Positions 18,901-26,464 of a stretch of 64,000 nucleotides of DNA are shown here, piece by piece. The stretch is taken from assembly GCF_024171925.1 (NCBI RefSeq), contig NZ_JAMTCO010000004.1, forward strand, positions 248,001-312,000, written 5' to 3'. Within the stretch, counting starts at the first letter, position 1. Every line of letters begins with the position of its first letter. The notes beneath the pieces were generated by a model, which ran no database searches, had not been told where the DNA came from, and saw only the letters and a program-made list of their open reading frames with translations. Position numbers and translations under genes: made by a program. Source of the DNA: Actinokineospora diospyrosa (lineage in GTDB: Bacteria; Actinomycetota; Actinomycetes; Mycobacteriales; Pseudonocardiaceae).

Positions 18901-19836
18901 GCGGATAGCATCCAGACCGATCGGGCGTGCCCCCAACACCAACCTTGTCCCTGGAACACGCCTCACATAGGTGAACAGCGGCGCGAGTGAGTCCGGGTCC
19001 TGATGCGCGTCGTCCACGACCACCACAGCGGGCACGTGCGGCAACTCCGCCATCGCGGTCGCGTCCAACCGACCACCAGGGGAGGACAGCACCACAGGGA
19101 CTTCCGGGTTCTCGATCTCGAACAGCCGAAGCGCCTCCAAGACCAGCCGTGTCTTTCCACGGCCGCCTGGGCCGCTGACCACCACGACCGGCCTCGTACC
19201 ATCCGCGCTGGCCAACGCTTCAGCAAGGCTGTCCAACTCGACTTGCCTACCGCAATGCGGCCCGAGATCGTTGAGAACCGTCATGGGATCCACCCGGTCT
19301 GCGGCAAAGGACTCTAAACTCAGAAACGCGTCCTCACCCGGTACCTCCAGCAGTGCTCTGCGCCGCTGCGGCCCCCAGGTGCGGTCCAACACATCACGAC
19401 GCCGATGCAGCGGTACGTCATCCAGCATGCGCCTCAGACCACGCCGGTCCAACAGCGACCATCTCGGGAACGCCCGCAGCGCTGTTCGTGCAGCGCTGGA
19501 AGCCTCGACTGAGAGGACCAAGACGTACTCGTCGGCCAGATAGGAACACGCCTTCACTGCCTTGCGAACTTCCGCGGCTGTGAACTGGGCGTAGCGCTTG
19601 CACTGCCAGGCAACCGTCGTGCCGTCGCTCCACCGGCCGACAAAGTCGACACCATCCTGCCGGTCGCCACGGCGTCCCCACCGCTCAATCGACGCTACCT
19701 TCCGATCCAGTCCGACAGAGAACCGATGCGCACCCAACACACGCTCGGTGAAGTCCTCGAACTCACCTGGCGACAGCTCGGGAGTCGGCAACAAGCCCGG
19801 CTCCACATCTTTGCGACTCTGCCTACCAGCCATCAC
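15925..19836 (-). CDS. giant Mrr-like nuclease / STAND NTPase defence protein
   Basis: 1,303 residues. Residues about 25-95 form an Mrr-type restriction domain: FEDFTERVLG helix, then GDRQDGVDF (Asp61/Asp64) and VAWQCKRY (Gln78, Lys80), matching the D...QxK form of PD-(D/E)XK enzymes. The P-loop SGPGGRGKTR is at 221-230 and Walker B VVVVDDAHQD at 271-280. The remaining 900 residues are helical repeats that probably form the sensor. This nuclease-STAND-repeat order matches antiviral STAND (Avs/AVAST-like) proteins, which recognise phage proteins and then cut DNA. No assignment to a numbered Avs type is possible by eye. It is convergent with the NACHT-nuclease gene (25 bp between stops). Confidence 0.85.
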   Translation of the reverse strand: MMAGRQSRKDVEPGLLPTPELSPGEFEDFTERVLGAHRFSVGLDRKVASIERWGRRGDRQDGVDFVGRWSDGTTVAWQCKRYAQFTAAEVRKAVKACSYLADEYVLVLSVEASSAARTALRAFPRWSLLDRRGLRRMLDDVPLHRRRDVLDRTWGPQRRRALLEVPGEDAFLSLESFAADRVDPMTVLNDLGPHCGRQVELDSLAEALASADGTRPVVVVSGPGGRGKTRLVLEALRLFEIENPEVPVVLSSPGGRLDATAMAELPHVPAVVVVDDAHQDPDSLAPLFTYVRRVPGTRLVLGARPIGLDAIRAQIATARYSAGDVSEIVVGELSKNHSRKLVQSLTEDLGLPWSVTEYFVDQAVHSPYVAVVAANLIRSGELSGPVAANESLRDQVMARYQEFVVGGVDDPARKVLAVFAALGSTPENDVAVLADVAEFCGVGQARMFELVEQFRDRGVLVSHHGGLRVTPDVLADAVLDGQACTGRYDTGLALKLWRAFGRQFQGKLLTELAALDWRLRRRGGPSVFTEVWDQVRTDITNTDVGRLGSVLDRTAALASTQPHLLIEALDEIRVRTVDVDSADSHRARLRLANLYATCATADHTLLTAALDALWDLRRADSRATNSEPNHPERVIADTLANLGTLTHPDAPMTIASRVESWLAEAGDSRDVVTPLFALKPLLAKDGHTAEQQSSLSIGFTPYSVSPDSVRPVRNRIRIILRDAAAGAELRHAGAAVDLLGYAVRPPHGGFGRQPSEAEVLAWEDDDLASIATMAEAASASNSPVIRRLIREAIAFTAVRAPSLPLRHAALTLVTELDERGDDLAEAVVGFHYPLCNRRGVPLPTIDELSSGTNAAVDEGDQTDAGADGAPQMSGAVRRHHRRQAELAASRQRAVAGFIADGGTIRTAEEFDTVLRQVQLAAPARHINSWLLRAIAADEPQLTSELVRDAARCLPGPLEAQLPPLLEYWNMLDSAAVQVWIQDYETFPVELKAAVAIAFTSGGWAGDGAFRQVLDAGLTDDDMNIRDKFLLAAHPLLASAPTQHVPMFIEAGVTGRAAELLLEHACNYDGDTWGRLLDKADADAVLAFGGHAGWDSYIVGEIAAGIARNHPEMVLDHLAGLATQGLGASAEIQSLTVVFDQHVDVLARWLSHAAFADPQTAAVIAEIVIGETMSAEKAHHFAAAADTLESGQALALTRALKAVTMWPLYRPDLARRLIRSCRTAESSTVETVRAVVAEAMRPHPWGLTGEFSTKLNQARTRTLHLIETTSENDDLHWPLSATLQWLDDEIARIAMFHQEGEQDW

Positions 19837-20006
19837 CGCAGCTTAGTCGACTCAACGTGGTCAAGCGTCGACGATTGAGCCCAATGGTGTTGGAATCGAG
19901 GCCCTGCTTCCAACGACTTCGACGGCCCCGAGTCTTAGCACACGTCCCCCTGCCGCGCGACCCGTCCAGCTCGACGCCTTCAACCCGGTCTACCGAACTG
20001 CAACCG

Positions 20007-21209
20007 TCATGCTGCTGCGAGTTGGAGGAGTGGGGTGTCGAGCGCGGTCTCGTGGGTGGCGAGTTGGGTGAGGGTGGCGAGTGCGGTGTCCCAGCGGTGT
20101 TGGAGGTTGGTGAGGAGTCGGGTTTCGACTTCGGGGGCTACGTGGCTGTAGATGTCTTGGATTTTGTCGGGGACGCGGTGGCCGAGGCGGCGGGCTTGGG
20201 CTACTTCGGGGATGCCGTCGGCGATCATCCAGGTTTTGTGGCTGTGGCGTAGGCCGTGGACGGTGAGGCCGGGTTCGGTGGGGGGTAGGTGGAGTCGGTG
20301 GCGTGGGTGGCGGAGGGTGCCGTCGGCGGCGGGGCGCATGATGCGGCGGGAGAAGTTGGAGCGGCGGGGGTGGCCGTGGTCGGGGGTGAGGAAGACGAAT
20401 GGGTGGGTATGGGTGGTGAGCAGGTAGGTGAGCAGGGCGATGAGGAACGGGGGGAGGGAGACGGAGCGGGCGGACTCGGCGGTTTTGGGTGGGCCGAGTT
20501 CGAAGTGACCGCCGATCTCCAGGAGGGCGCCGGTGTCGTGGTGGATGGTCAGGGTGCCGAGGTCGAGGTTGAGGTTGTGGCGTTGCAGGCCGAGGAGTTC
20601 TCCCCAGCGGGCGCCGGTCCAGGCAGCGGTGAGGACGAGGATCCCTGCCCAGATACCGCCGAGGGCGGCGGCGTGCAGGGCGATGCGTAGTGCCTTCTCG
20701 GGTGTGGTCCAGATGCGTTCGATGGTGCGTTCGTGTCGGCGGCGTCCGCGCCGGTTGGGGCGGATGGGGTTGGCGATGATCATGTTCTCGTCGGCGGCGT
20801 CGGACAGCATCATCGCCAGGAGTTTCACCATCGTGGCCGTGGTCGATCGGGCGTAGCCCTCGGCGCGTTTCTTCTTCGCCCAGGTGGTGACGCCGATACC
20901 GGTGATGCTCGAGAGCGATGTCTGGCCCCAGCGGGGTTCGAGGTGGTTGCGGAACAGACTTTCGTATTGCACGGTGGTGTTGGGCCCGACATCGAGCGCG
21001 TCGAACCAGGGCACCGCCCACTCCGCAAGGGTGATGCGGCCTGCCGCCGGGTCGTGGAAGGTGCCTCGCCGCTTGTCGACGTTGATCTCGTCGGCCGCGT
21101 TCTGAGCTGCGGTTTTCGTGGGGAACCCCGAGATCGATCCGAGTGTCCCGTCATCGGCAGGATAGCGAACTCGCCACGTGTTCTTTCCGCATTTCTCAGC
21201 GTAAGCCAT
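20007..21209 (-). CDS. int: tyrosine recombinase / integrase
   Basis: 400 residues. The N-terminus holds the AP2-like arm-binding region (WRVRYPADDGTLGSISGF) and a SAM-like core-binding domain. Catalytic residues are visible: Arg in TGARWGEL, the HGLRHSH box, His in LGHRVPDK and the nucleophile Tyr in IYSHV. It would integrate and excise the element by site-specific recombination. The excisionase gene is 112 bp upstream in the same direction. A palindromic operator lies between them. Confidence 0.95.
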   Translation of the reverse strand: MAYAEKCGKNTWRVRYPADDGTLGSISGFPTKTAAQNAADEINVDKRRGTFHDPAAGRITLAEWAVPWFDALDVGPNTTVQYESLFRNHLEPRWGQTSLSSITGIGVTTWAKKKRAEGYARSTTATMVKLLAMMLSDAADENMIIANPIRPNRRGRRRHERTIERIWTTPEKALRIALHAAALGGIWAGILVLTAAWTGARWGELLGLQRHNLNLDLGTLTIHHDTGALLEIGGHFELGPPKTAESARSVSLPPFLIALLTYLLTTHTHPFVFLTPDHGHPRRSNFSRRIMRPAADGTLRHPRHRLHLPPTEPGLTVHGLRHSHKTWMIADGIPEVAQARRLGHRVPDKIQDIYSHVAPEVETRLLTNLQHRWDTALATLTQLATHETALDTPLLQLAAA

Positions 21210-21242
21210 GGTTCACCATTTCGCGGATGGAGCGATTGATGG

Positions 21243-21263
21243 GCATATGGACGCTCCATATGC
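21243..21263. promoter_or_regulatory. palindromic operator between xis and int
   Basis: GCATATGGA (21243-21251) and TCCATATGC (21255-21263) form a perfect 9-bp dyad around CGC. It is AT-rich against a GC-rich background and sits 34 bp upstream of the int start. The half GCATATGGACGC recurs, inverted, at 41858-41869 in front of a winged-helix gene. Confidence 0.7.
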
Positions 21264-21321
21264 AGGGAATGTCAACCACAGTGTCAAGAGATGCTTGCCG
21301 CGAAACCAGCAGTGCGCCGCA

Positions 21322-21600
21322 TCAAGTGGCATTGTTTCCGGCTGCCGCGGCCGACATGATGGCGATGAGGTCGTCGTGGCTGAACCGGAGATGTTTGCCC
21401 ACATATCGACAGGGGACCGCGCGGGCCGCGGCCTTGCGCCGGAGCCACGATGGCCGCACCTGCAGCATGGCAGCAGCTTGTTCGGCAGTGAACAGCAGCG
21501 GCGACGTGGGTGCCTCCCGGCTGGAAGGGGGCTGGTGGACGCGATTCGAGGACATCGAGGGCCTCAGACTGGCCCTGGAAATACGGATGGAGCGTGACAT
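21322..21600 (-). CDS. xis: excisionase-like DNA-binding protein
   Basis: 92 residues with a MerR-like/HTH_17 helix-turn-helix: LLFTAEQAAAMLQVRPSWLRR in outline, followed by AVPCRYVGKHLRFSHDDL, the usual wing and helix of Xis proteins. The first 30 residues are unstructured. It would bind near the attachment site and direct the integrase towards excision. It is placed directly upstream of int. Confidence 0.88.
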   Translation of the reverse strand: MSRSIRISRASLRPSMSSNRVHQPPSSREAPTSPLLFTAEQAAAMLQVRPSWLRRKAAARAVPCRYVGKHLRFSHDDLIAIMSAAAAGNNAT

Positions 21601-21716
21601 CTCAACCCCTTAGGCGGTGAAGATCAGGCCGCAAGTCCCGGATCACGGCAGTTGAGTCATAACCGCGGATCGTGACCTGGAGAGTCATCAGTGCGAAGTG
21701 GACACATGCGGGGTCA

Positions 21717-22112
21717 CTAGAGGCGATGGCATCGGGTAGCAAGTGAGGCCGAGTAATTTTGGCGCCGAAACGCGGCGACGTTCTCCACCAGAACGAGCGC
21801 GGAGTCGTAGTACACCAACGGCCGCATTGATGGGGGTCCAGAGTCCGCTGCGGGTTCCCTGCTCGATACCCGAGCGTTTTCCGGCGACAGAGATGTCCTG
21901 GCAGGGGAACCCGCCTGTGAGCACGTCGACGGGCTCGACTGTGCCCAGTCGATGTGCCGCAGGTCCCCGAGGTTGGGTGCGTCGGGCAGCCGGGCAACGG
22001 GCTTTCGGGTGACGTGCGGGTCGGGGTCGGCGATCTAGGCGAGCCGTCCGCCGAGCACGGCCAGCGCTCCCAGGTCCCGACCGCTGGCGCCGGTGCACAA
22101 CGATCCGACCAC
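21717..22112 (-). pseudogene. decayed C5-cytosine DNA methyltransferase
   Basis: Three reading frames carry successive pieces of one C5-methyltransferase. The first frame gives GSLCTG (motif I) and ALAVLGGRLA, then a TAG where relatives have Trp, then IADPDPHVT and NLGDLRHIDWA. The second frame gives PVDVLTGGFPCQDIS (motif IV with the catalytic Cys) and GTRSGLW. The third gives ALVLVENV (motif VI). The target-recognition domain and motifs IX and X are missing. At least one nonsense change and two frameshifts are required, so it is not functional as read. Confidence 0.85.
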
Positions 22113-22207
22113 AGGACCGATCTCGCCCCCGACCTGGGTCTTCGACCCAGGTCGGGTGTGCGGGTTTGTTGCCGTGGTGGCGTGCTCCGGGCGGTTCACG
22201 CCAGGGC

Positions 22208-23350
22208 TCATGTCCACCGGGACCGTGTGTCGGGTGTCGTCTCGGCGGCCGGAGTCGAGGGCGCCTGAACATCTCCGGTCCTGTCCGCCGTGGCGGTGTC
22301 GTCGGTGTTGGTGAGGGCGGTGCGGAAGACGAGGACGTCCTCGTGGGCGATCAGATGTAGCGGAAGCCCAGCTTCGCGTTGTTTGCGGATGAAGTCGCGT
22401 TGGAAGAACGAGCCGCGGGCGACGAAGTCGGTCTCGGCTGCGCGGGCCAGTAGCGCCACGTTGCGCTCGACCGGGATGAGTCCAGCCGCGACGCCGCAGG
22501 CGAGGATCTGGGCGGGCAGGTCGATGAGCTCGGAGTGCTCGCGCCACGGGCGGATGGTGATGGCGATGTGCCCGCCGGGGCGTAGGAAGGTGCGCAGTCC
22601 GAACAGGATGCGGGTGAACCCGGCGAGCAGGCGGTGGTGGCCGACGTTGGCGAGATTGCCGCGGTCGAGGGTGTTGCCGTAGCGGTGGTGGTACTTCTGC
22701 ACGCCCTCGCCCGGTCCGACGGAGACCTGGCCGTGGGTGGAGGGCCCGTAGGGCGGGGAGGTCACCACCAACGCCGCCTGGCCGACGTACTCGGGCGGCA
22801 GCAGCGTCACCAACTGGCGGGCGTCGCCCTGGAAGACCCGCGCGTCGTGGACGACGCCGTCGCTCCGTGCGCCGTCGAGATTCGCTTTCGCAACCTCGAC
22901 CCAGTGGGGTTTGTACTCGACGCCGACGGCGCGGCGGCCGAGGCGGACGGCTTCGACGAGGGTGGTGCCGATGCCGCACATCGGGTCGAGGACCAGGTCG
23001 CCGGGCCGGGTGTAGTGGGTGATGGCGTGGCGGGCGACCTCGGGCAGCATCTTGGCCGGGTGCGCGGTCGAGGCGGGCACGTACTTGTTCTTGCGTTGCG
23101 TGACCGGGGACGTCTGCGCGGTCGTCCACACCGACACCGCCTCCGGGCGTTCGTCGAGCGGGTCGTCCGCCGGGTCGTCGGTGGTGGGGTGTCGGGTGTC
23201 GAGGGCGTTGATGAGGTCGCGCGGGATGGGGAGGGTCGGTTCGTCGGCGGGGTCGGCGACGGTGTCGTGGACGGGCGGGGTGGCGTGGGCCTGGGTCACG
23301 GGCGCGGCTTCCTGGTGGTGGGCGGGGTCGGCGCTGGGCACGGTGGTCAT
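22208..23350 (-). CDS. DNA methyltransferase (N4-cytosine/N6-adenine, SPPY type)
   Basis: 380 residues. An acidic, Pro-rich N-terminus of about 80 residues precedes the catalytic domain. The SAM-binding motif I is DPMCGIGTT and the catalytic motif IV is TSPPYG. Motif I comes before motif IV in a compact arrangement, and other conserved blocks are present (VGVEYKPHW, HIAITIRPWR). The P-P-Y core is used by both N4-cytosine and N6-adenine enzymes. No partner nuclease is next to it, so it may protect the element from host restriction or mark it. Its ATG overlaps the stop of the upstream gene (ATGA, 23347-23350 region). Confidence 0.88.
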   Translation of the reverse strand: MTTVPSADPAHHQEAAPVTQAHATPPVHDTVADPADEPTLPIPRDLINALDTRHPTTDDPADDPLDERPEAVSVWTTAQTSPVTQRKNKYVPASTAHPAKMLPEVARHAITHYTRPGDLVLDPMCGIGTTLVEAVRLGRRAVGVEYKPHWVEVAKANLDGARSDGVVHDARVFQGDARQLVTLLPPEYVGQAALVVTSPPYGPSTHGQVSVGPGEGVQKYHHRYGNTLDRGNLANVGHHRLLAGFTRILFGLRTFLRPGGHIAITIRPWREHSELIDLPAQILACGVAAGLIPVERNVALLARAAETDFVARGSFFQRDFIRKQREAGLPLHLIAHEDVLVFRTALTNTDDTATADRTGDVQAPSTPAAETTPDTRSRWT

Positions 23351-24504
23351 CAGGCAGCACTCCCGTCGCGCGAGACGGCGGTGGGCGGCGGGGTGGGTGG
23401 CCGGTGCTCGTGCGGCTGGGCGAAGACCAACAGGTCGGAGTGGATCCGCCGGTGGGGTGCGGGCAGGCCGCGGACACGGGCGCGGTGCCCCTCCTCCGCT
23501 CCGCCGCCGGTGCGGTCTCGGCCGTCCGATTCGGGGTCGGGTCGGAGGAAGCGGCCGATTCGGATGGGGGTGTGCAGGGTGACGATGTGCTGCAGGTAGA
23601 GCAGGTCGGCGGTCTGCCCGGCGGCCACCACGTCCCCGGTCGGGTCGGTCAACCGGCCGCCGCGCCAGTCACAGTGGGTGAGCACGACGAAGACGCCGCC
23701 GACCCGCAGCAGCCGGGCCGCGAGCAGTGCCGCGCTGTCGGCGAGCGGGACGCCGAGGCGCCCCGGCGGGAAGCTGGCGATGACCAGGTCCGCGGTCGCG
23801 ACGGTCGAGTCTGGACCGTCGGAGGTGGCTGTCGTGGCGGTGGGCGCGTCGGGTTGCGGGATGGGTGAGGTGGCGGGGGTGGGGTCGGTGACGAGGTCTG
23901 CCCAGAACGGGCGCGACGTGCCCGCGGACACCGCGCGGGCGTCCGGGAGCCGCTCGATGCGCGGTACTCGTCCGAGGTGTTCGACCGTGGCGTGAGCCTC
24001 GGCCAACTCGGGCTCCGGGTCGGTGTCGGGGGCGTGGTCGATCACCCCGTCGGACCCGATCCAGCCGGGCGGCAGGTGGTGGTCGCGGGTGGGTTCGGCC
24101 AGGAGCACGACATGCGCGCCGGGCTCGCTGAACGACAGTGCGATCCGTTCCACGAGCGCGACCGGCCACCCGCTCTCGAGCTGGATCGGCGTGGCACCCG
24201 TAGGCCACACGGTTGCCGGGGTCGGCGACGCGGACGCCTTGGCGGAGCGGGTCCGGGTGGTGTCGGTGGTGGGCTTGGCGGGGCTGACGCGGGTGGTGTC
24301 GGGGGCAGTGGGCCAGGGGCGGCGGTCTCCGCCTCGGCGCCCGCCGGGGCGGTTGTCGGTGGGGTGGGTGGCGTCGTCGCGTTGGCTTGGGGCGCGGCGG
24401 TTGGAGGTGGGCACGAAGTGTCCCTTCGGGAGGGCGAGTTGCGCCTGCCGGGGCGTGGCGCTTGGACACTTCTCAACTCCGGAAAACACGCTCTCCGGGG
24501 ACAC
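23350..24504 (-). CDS. methyltransferase-fold protein lacking an SPPY motif, partner of the downstream methylase
   Basis: 384 residues. The first 110 are Pro/Thr/Arg-rich and disordered. The C-terminal part has a Rossmann-like core: ALSFSEPGAHVVLLAEP (SAM-site-like Gly-rich strand), DLVIASFPPGRLG where catalytic motif IV would stand, and LLRVGGVFVVLTHCDWRGG. ASFPPG is not SPPY, so base transfer is doubtful; it may be a regulatory or specificity subunit. It ends in a 4-bp overlap with the methylase gene, which argues for a complex. The start encodes SPESVFSGVEK, and that DNA is one arm of a long inverted repeat. Confidence 0.6.
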   Translation of the reverse strand: MSPESVFSGVEKCPSATPRQAQLALPKGHFVPTSNRRAPSQRDDATHPTDNRPGGRRGGDRRPWPTAPDTTRVSPAKPTTDTTRTRSAKASASPTPATVWPTGATPIQLESGWPVALVERIALSFSEPGAHVVLLAEPTRDHHLPPGWIGSDGVIDHAPDTDPEPELAEAHATVEHLGRVPRIERLPDARAVSAGTSRPFWADLVTDPTPATSPIPQPDAPTATTATSDGPDSTVATADLVIASFPPGRLGVPLADSAALLAARLLRVGGVFVVLTHCDWRGGRLTDPTGDVVAAGQTADLLYLQHIVTLHTPIRIGRFLRPDPESDGRDRTGGGAEEGHRARVRGLPAPHRRIHSDLLVFAQPHEHRPPTPPPTAVSRDGSAA

Positions 24505-24520
24505 TCGTCGGCGAACTTTT
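24466..24520. repeat. left arm of a ~55-bp imperfect inverted repeat
   Basis: Contains a 19-bp exact match, CTTCTCAACTCCGGAAAAC (24469-24487), to the reverse complement of 25867-25885, extended by CGCTCTC, GGGGACAC and AACTTT blocks with single gaps. It lies over the start of the methyltransferase-fold gene. Confidence 0.75.
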
Positions 24521-24705
24521 TCGCCGACTTTCGGCAGCCGCCTTCACGGTGATGAGGCTCGTGCCCGCGCGTACGCGAGAGCAGGTACCCGAACCACGAA
24601 ACGGACTTCGCTCGTGCCTTGAAGATTTCTCTTCGGTGGAGACGGGACTCGATCGTCTACACATGTTGCCGAGCGTGGTCGTGCCGTCACAGCTATTACC
24701 GGAGT

Positions 24706-24727
24706 GGTACGAAACTGGTACCGCGCC
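24706..24727. repeat. outlying pair of 11-bp GGTAC repeats
   Basis: GGTACGAAACT followed directly by GGTACCGCGCC: two 11-bp units in tandem, 114 bp upstream of the main array of the same unit. Confidence 0.6.
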
Positions 24728-24840
24728 ACGGAAGCCCAGCTAGACCGTTACGCGCGGTCGCTGTCGTCGATCTTGCCGTCGATCCCATGTGATCCACATA
24801 CGTCAGGGTGGGCGATCTTGTGTGTCTTCTGGGCGATCTT

Positions 24841-24906
24841 GGTACTGGTTCGGTACCTGTGCGGTAAGAGTTCCGTACCAGTTCGGTAAGAGGTTCGTAC
24901 CACCCC
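24841..24906. repeat. six tandem 11-bp repeats in the transfer-operon promoter region
   Basis: Units are GGTACTGGTTC, GGTACCTGTGC, GGTAAGAGTTC, CGTACCAGTTC, GGTAAGAGGTT, CGTACCACCCC, in perfect 11-bp register. The phase matches about one helical turn, so a protein could load on one face. The array ends 52 bp before the first gene of the transfer operon. It could be an operator, a centromere-like site or part of oriT. The whole 24505-24958 stretch is otherwise free of genes. Confidence 0.75.
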
Positions 24907-24958
24907 GGGTGGCGTCCTGGGCGGGTCGTTGTTCCGACTCGCTTCAGGAGCGATTCCC

Positions 24959-25972
24959 ATGACTTCCCGTCAGTCCATTCCGCGCTCGGGTTTCGAGCAC
25001 CACCAGAACGCCGTGGACGCGGCGCGTGTGGCGTTCGAGTGGTTGGTCACCGGGCCGCACCCGGTCTCGATCGACGGCCGTCTGTTCCCCGGATTCCCCG
25101 CGCGGCGGGTGCCGCTGGACGAGGTGTGCGACCGGCTGCTGCAGCGCCGGTGCCCGCAGACGTTGCGGGACGCGGTGTGGGCGCACCTGGTGCTGCTCTC
25201 GCGCACCGAGGGCGGCGCCTGGACCGTCGGCGCGGTCGGTGTCGCGCTGCCCGCGTTGACCTCGATCTGCGCGAAGTTGACGGCGCGGTTCGCGGGCGAC
25301 CCGAGCGACATCTACGGCGCGGTGGTGGCCGGGTTCGTCGCCGAACTCGGCGAAGTGGACCTGCGTCGGCCGCGCATCATGAACCGGCTGCGGTGGGCCG
25401 CCTACCGCGCCGGTCACGCGTGCGTGCGTGAGGCGTTGGACGCGCCTATCCCCTTCAGCCACGGGTACAGGTCGATCGAGCCACCGCCACCGGCGGGGCA
25501 CCCCGACTTCGTCCTCGCGGACGCGGTCGCCGCGGGCGCCATCACCGCCGCCGAGGCCGAACTCATCGGCTCCACCCGCTTCGAGGACGTGTCGCTGGCC
25601 GACGCCGCCGCGCTGCGCAACGTGTCCCGCCAAGCGGTGAGAAAGGCACGTCGGCGGGCCGAGTACCGCCTCGCCGATTACCTGCTCGCCGACACCCGCG
25701 ACACCCCGACCACACAGGACGTTCCCCGCGATCCGACGCTCCGAGTCACCGACGGCACCGGTCCCACCAGCGCGGTCGAACCCCCGAGTGTCGAGGGAGC
25801 GCGATCACGCACCGCTACCACGTCCCGGACGGAGAAAGTTCACGACCACGTGTCCCCGCGAGAGCGGTTTTCCGGAGTTGAGAAGCGCGGGAGAAGACAC
25901 ACCCCCGCGAATCCCTCGCCCCAGCCTCACCCGCTGTCGGGCACGACTCCGGGAGCGTCGCGATGCGCCTGA
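24959..25972 (+). CDS. sigma-factor-like / helix-turn-helix protein, first gene of the transfer operon
   Basis: 337 residues from ATG 24959, which has AGGAG 8 bases upstream. The central region (WTVGAVGVALPALTSICAKL, DLRRPRIMNRLRWAAYRAG) resembles conserved actinomycete element proteins. Near residue 200 the segment ITAAEAELIGSTRFEDVSL followed by DAAALRNVSRQAVRKARRRAE is a sigma-70 region-4-like helix-turn-helix. The last 80 residues are disordered; they include SPRERFSGVEK, encoded by the right arm of the inverted repeat. It likely regulates the operon or binds the adjacent 11-bp array. The next gene begins inside its 3' end. Confidence 0.6.
   Translation: MTSRQSIPRSGFEHHQNAVDAARVAFEWLVTGPHPVSIDGRLFPGFPARRVPLDEVCDRLLQRRCPQTLRDAVWAHLVLLSRTEGGAWTVGAVGVALPALTSICAKLTARFAGDPSDIYGAVVAGFVAELGEVDLRRPRIMNRLRWAAYRAGHACVREALDAPIPFSHGYRSIEPPPPAGHPDFVLADAVAAGAITAAEAELIGSTRFEDVSLADAAALRNVSRQAVRKARRRAEYRLADYLLADTRDTPTTQDVPRDPTLRVTDGTGPTSAVEPPSVEGARSRTATTSRTEKVHDHVSPRERFSGVEKRGRRHTPANPSPQPHPLSGTTPGASRCA
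25832..25887. repeat. right arm of the ~55-bp imperfect inverted repeat
   Basis: GTTTTCCGGAGTTGAGAAG (25867-25885) is the exact complement of the left-arm core; GAAAGTT, GTGTCCCCG and GAGAGCG blocks precede it in the same order. It lies in the 3' part of the sigma-like gene. Confidence 0.75.
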
Positions 25973-26460
25973 ACCGACCCCACCCTTCTCCCTCACACAG
26001 CCGCGTCCTCGACCACGAGGCCATCAGCAACCGTCCTGACACGACACCGACTCCCCCGTCGCCCACCCGCACTCGGCCGAGTCCCCGCGGCACCGACTCC
26101 TCGTCGACGGCGCCCGGCGGTCGCGGTCGACCGCGCCGCCGGGGCCCGGTGGTCCTCGGGTTGGTCGCGCTGGCCTTTCTCACGTCCGTGTCGCCGGCGC
26201 ACGCGGACACGATGGTGCTCGCGATCGCGGGCAGCGTCGACGAGGTCCTGACCAACATCCGCAACTGGATCATGGGCATCCTCGCGTTGCTGGCGACGGT
26301 GTTCCTCACCATCGGCGGCGTCCGCCGCGTGTTCGGCGCGGGCGACCCGGGCGAGCAGGAGAAGTCCAAAGAGGCGTTCAAGGCCGCCGGGATCGGCTAC
26401 GCGCTGGCCGCTCTGGCCCCGCTGGTCGTGACGGTGCTCAAGGGCATCGTCGGGGGCTGA
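25963..26460 (+). CDS. type IV secretion pilin-like protein (VirB2/TrbC-like)
   Basis: 165 residues. A long Arg/Pro N-terminus leads into a signal-like helix (GPVVLGLVALAFLTSV) with a cleavage-type site SPAHADT. The mature part has two membrane helices: NWIMGILALLATVFLTIGGV and, after a charged loop (GDPGEQEKSKEAF), GIGYALAALAPLVVTVLKGI. That layout is the VirB2/TrbC pilin plan. The gene overlaps the 3' end of the upstream gene and is 4 bp from the VirB6-like gene. Confidence 0.7.
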   Translation: MRLNRPHPSPSHSRVLDHEAISNRPDTTPTPPSPTRTRPSPRGTDSSSTAPGGRGRPRRRGPVVLGLVALAFLTSVSPAHADTMVLAIAGSVDEVLTNIRNWIMGILALLATVFLTIGGVRRVFGAGDPGEQEKSKEAFKAAGIGYALAALAPLVVTVLKGIVGG

Positions 26461-26464
26461 GCCG

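Noticed and set aside
22035-23477. 480-codon minus-strand frame
   Set aside because: Arg/Pro/His-rich composition typical of an out-of-frame reading of the methylase gene; only its last 25 codons are meaningful, as the start of the C5-methylase remnant.
24466-25887. Insertion sequence bounded by the 55-bp inverted repeats
   Set aside because: No transposase between the arms, no target-site duplication seen, and both arms lie in coding frames.
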